The notes under the pieces were generated by a model that saw only the letters and a list, made by a program, of their open reading frames with translations, was not told the DNA's origin and searched no databases. This document shows positions 11,651 to 12,843 of a DNA stretch of 12,843 nt, piece after piece. The translations under genes and the position numbers were made by a program. Location of the stretch: the NCBI GenBank assembly GCA_031262125.1, contig JAISII010000114.1, positions 1 to 12,843 on the forward strand. The letters are read 5' to 3'. Numbering within the stretch: position 1 is the stretch's first letter; every line of letters starts with the position of its first letter. This DNA comes from Oscillospiraceae bacterium. GTDB lineage: Bacteria > Bacillota > Clostridia > Oscillospirales > Acutalibacteraceae.

Positions 11651-12843
11651 ATGTCAAAAAAAATTACAACCGGGGTTATAGCCATAGTTTTAATTGCGGC
11701 ATTGCTGCTGTGTGGTGTAATAACCGTTGGTGCAGTTGGTGTTACATACCCCCAATCTGGTGCGGCGGGCGACACTGTTTATGTTAAAAATGCCGCAAAC
11801 TGGGGCAAGGTTTTTGCATATATGTGGAACAATAATGACGACAAAAACGCAGTTTGGCCGGGGCAAGAGATGACACCCATAGGCGACGGCGTTTATTCCT
11901 ACAAAATTACAGGCAATTGGGCAAATATTATTTTTAACCACGGTAATGACGGCAACAAAACTGCCGATATGGTCTTGGGCAGCAACGGCGGCAGAATTTT
12001 TAACAACAGTACAAACAGCTGGGGTGATTATGCAGCTGCAACAACGCCCGGCACAACGGTTACCACTCCAAATATAACCGCTCCAATTGTTACACAAGCA
12101 CCAACACCCGGCAGCGGCACCGTTTTCTTCAAAAACGAATCCGGCTGGAGCAGTGTTAATGCTTATATGTGGAACACCGAAGATGACGAAGAGTCAGCTT
12201 GGCCGGGCAAAGCAATGACCAATATCGGCGATAACATTTGGCAGTATAATTACAGCGGCAACTGGAAAAATATAATTTTCAACAAAGGCAGCGGCGGCGA
12301 CGGCAACCAAACGGGCGACCTTGTTTTACCCGGCAGCGGTTCTATTTATATTAGCGGCAGCAACAGTTGGGATGTTTATGACACGAGCCCATTGATAATT
12401 AAAAGCTTTACTGCCGATTTAGCATCCCCGCAATATAAAGGTACGGCAATAGTGTTGTCGGCGTCGGCACAAACTCAGTCCGGTACGGCAATCTATTACA
12501 AATTTTCGGCAAAGGGTGCATCAACAACTGTTTTGCAAGACTTCAGTACAAATTCATCCGTAATTTGGATACCTTCGGCAACAGGTTCTTATACACTAAC
12601 TCTTGATGTTAAAGATGCCGCAGGCAACACAAACACAAGGCAAATTACTTATTCGGTGCTTGACGACACAAACGTTGCAAAACCCATTATAAAAATGGTT
12701 ACGCCGTACAGTGGCACAACCCTAAAGGCAAATACGGCTGCTAACTTTGCGGTTACAGCATCCGGTGGCAAGGTTGGCACAAACCTGCTGTTTTATAAAT
12801 ACATTGTAAAAAATGCTTCGGGTACGGTTATAAACACGCCGTA
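11651..12843 (+). CDS. Exported starch-binding protein with tandem CBM26-type modules (C-terminus outside window)
   Basis: Open for 397 codons to the window edge. RBS AGGAGG (11638-11643) is 7 nt from ATG 11651. Residues 1-29 are a signal peptide (SKK, hydrophobic 8-27, probable cleavage near TVGA-VG); C21 is not in a proper lipobox. Two homologous modules follow, about 42-127 and 157-243. Each has V[YF][VF]KN, AYMWN, a WPGxxMT turn, GNWxNIIFN, a GD/AD-[LM]VL strand and a terminal SW. The aromatics Y57/W59/W69 and Y172/W174/W184 are in positions suited to starch binding in CBM26. A Thr/Pro-rich linker (129-156) separates them. From 248 on, Ig-like repeats (about 249-338, and 345 onward) resemble Y_Y_Y/bacterial Ig domains (SYTLTLDVKDAAGN). 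No catalytic domain is seen in the visible part. It could be an adhesin of a cell-surface starch system or the front of an amylase. Confidence 0.8.
   Translation, partial: MSKKITTGVIAIVLIAALLLCGVITVGAVGVTYPQSGAAGDTVYVKNAANWGKVFAYMWNNNDDKNAVWPGQEMTPIGDGVYSYKITGNWANIIFNHGNDGNKTADMVLGSNGGRIFNNSTNSWGDYAAATTPGTTVTTPNITAPIVTQAPTPGSGTVFFKNESGWSSVNAYMWNTEDDEESAWPGKAMTNIGDNIWQYNYSGNWKNIIFNKGSGGDGNQTGDLVLPGSGSIYISGSNSWDVYDTSPLIIKSFTADLASPQYKGTAIVLSASAQTQSGTAIYYKFSAKGASTTVLQDFSTNSSVIWIPSATGSYTLTLDVKDAAGNTNTRQITYSVLDDTNVAKPIIKMVTPYSGTTLKANTAANFAVTASGGKVGTNLLFYKYIVKNASGTVINTP

Overview
The window looks like the chromosome of a low-to-moderate GC, endospore-lineage Firmicute, most likely a gut Clostridia member of the Ruminococcaceae/Oscillospirales kind. 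Pointers are the glmU-prs-pth-mfd gene order, AGGAGG-type ribosome binding sites, a membrane-anchored protein resembling clostridial GH18 spore-wall hydrolases, a clostridial 2[4Fe-4S] ferredoxin, and a secreted protein with tandem starch-binding (CBM26-type) modules. The genus cannot be fixed from the sequence alone.

Layout. (1) 1-408 (-): N-terminal part of a membrane-anchored GH18-like protein running off the left edge. (2) 576-2977 (+): a self-contained zinc-homeostasis operon, with a sigma-A promoter, an ArsR/SmtB-type operator, a repressor with an intact alpha-5 zinc site, a P1B-2 Zn/Cd/Pb ATPase, and a strong terminator that works in both directions. (3) 3000-3256 (-): a monocistronic 2[4Fe-4S] ferredoxin with its own promoter. 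(4) 3362-4004 (-): a two-gene unit of unknown function, a small helical protein overlapping a sigma-region-4-like HTH protein, behind a leader with three small hairpins. (5) 4078-11361 (-): a housekeeping block read from right to left, comprising a GlmU-type uridyltransferase without its acetyltransferase half, PRPP synthetase, peptidyl-tRNA hydrolase, Mfd, and a DEDDh exonuclease fused to a zinc ribbon. Hairpin-pair intergenic repeats sit after prs and mfd. (6) 11466-12843 (+): a divergent gene for an exported starch-binding protein, cut by the right edge, with a 15-bp dyad and a sigma-28-like promoter upstream.

How the genes work together. The repressor senses zinc and releases the operon so that the ATPase exports excess ion. 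The glmU/prs/pth/mfd block supplies UDP-GlcNAc and PRPP, recycles stalled peptidyl-tRNA, and clears stalled RNA polymerase for repair. This is the familiar Bacillus-like order, here without ctc and with half of glmU missing. The right-hand gene points to starch foraging at the cell surface.

Most interesting points: the clean loss of the GlmU acetyltransferase domain, the hairpin-pair repeat family that doubles as the mfd terminator, a Tyr in place of an Asp in the PRPP-binding loop of Prs, the putative sigma-28 promoter plus dyad in front of the starch-binding gene, and the uncharacterised small-protein/HTH pair. I saw no CRISPR array, tRNA, rRNA, insertion sequence or prophage structural gene.
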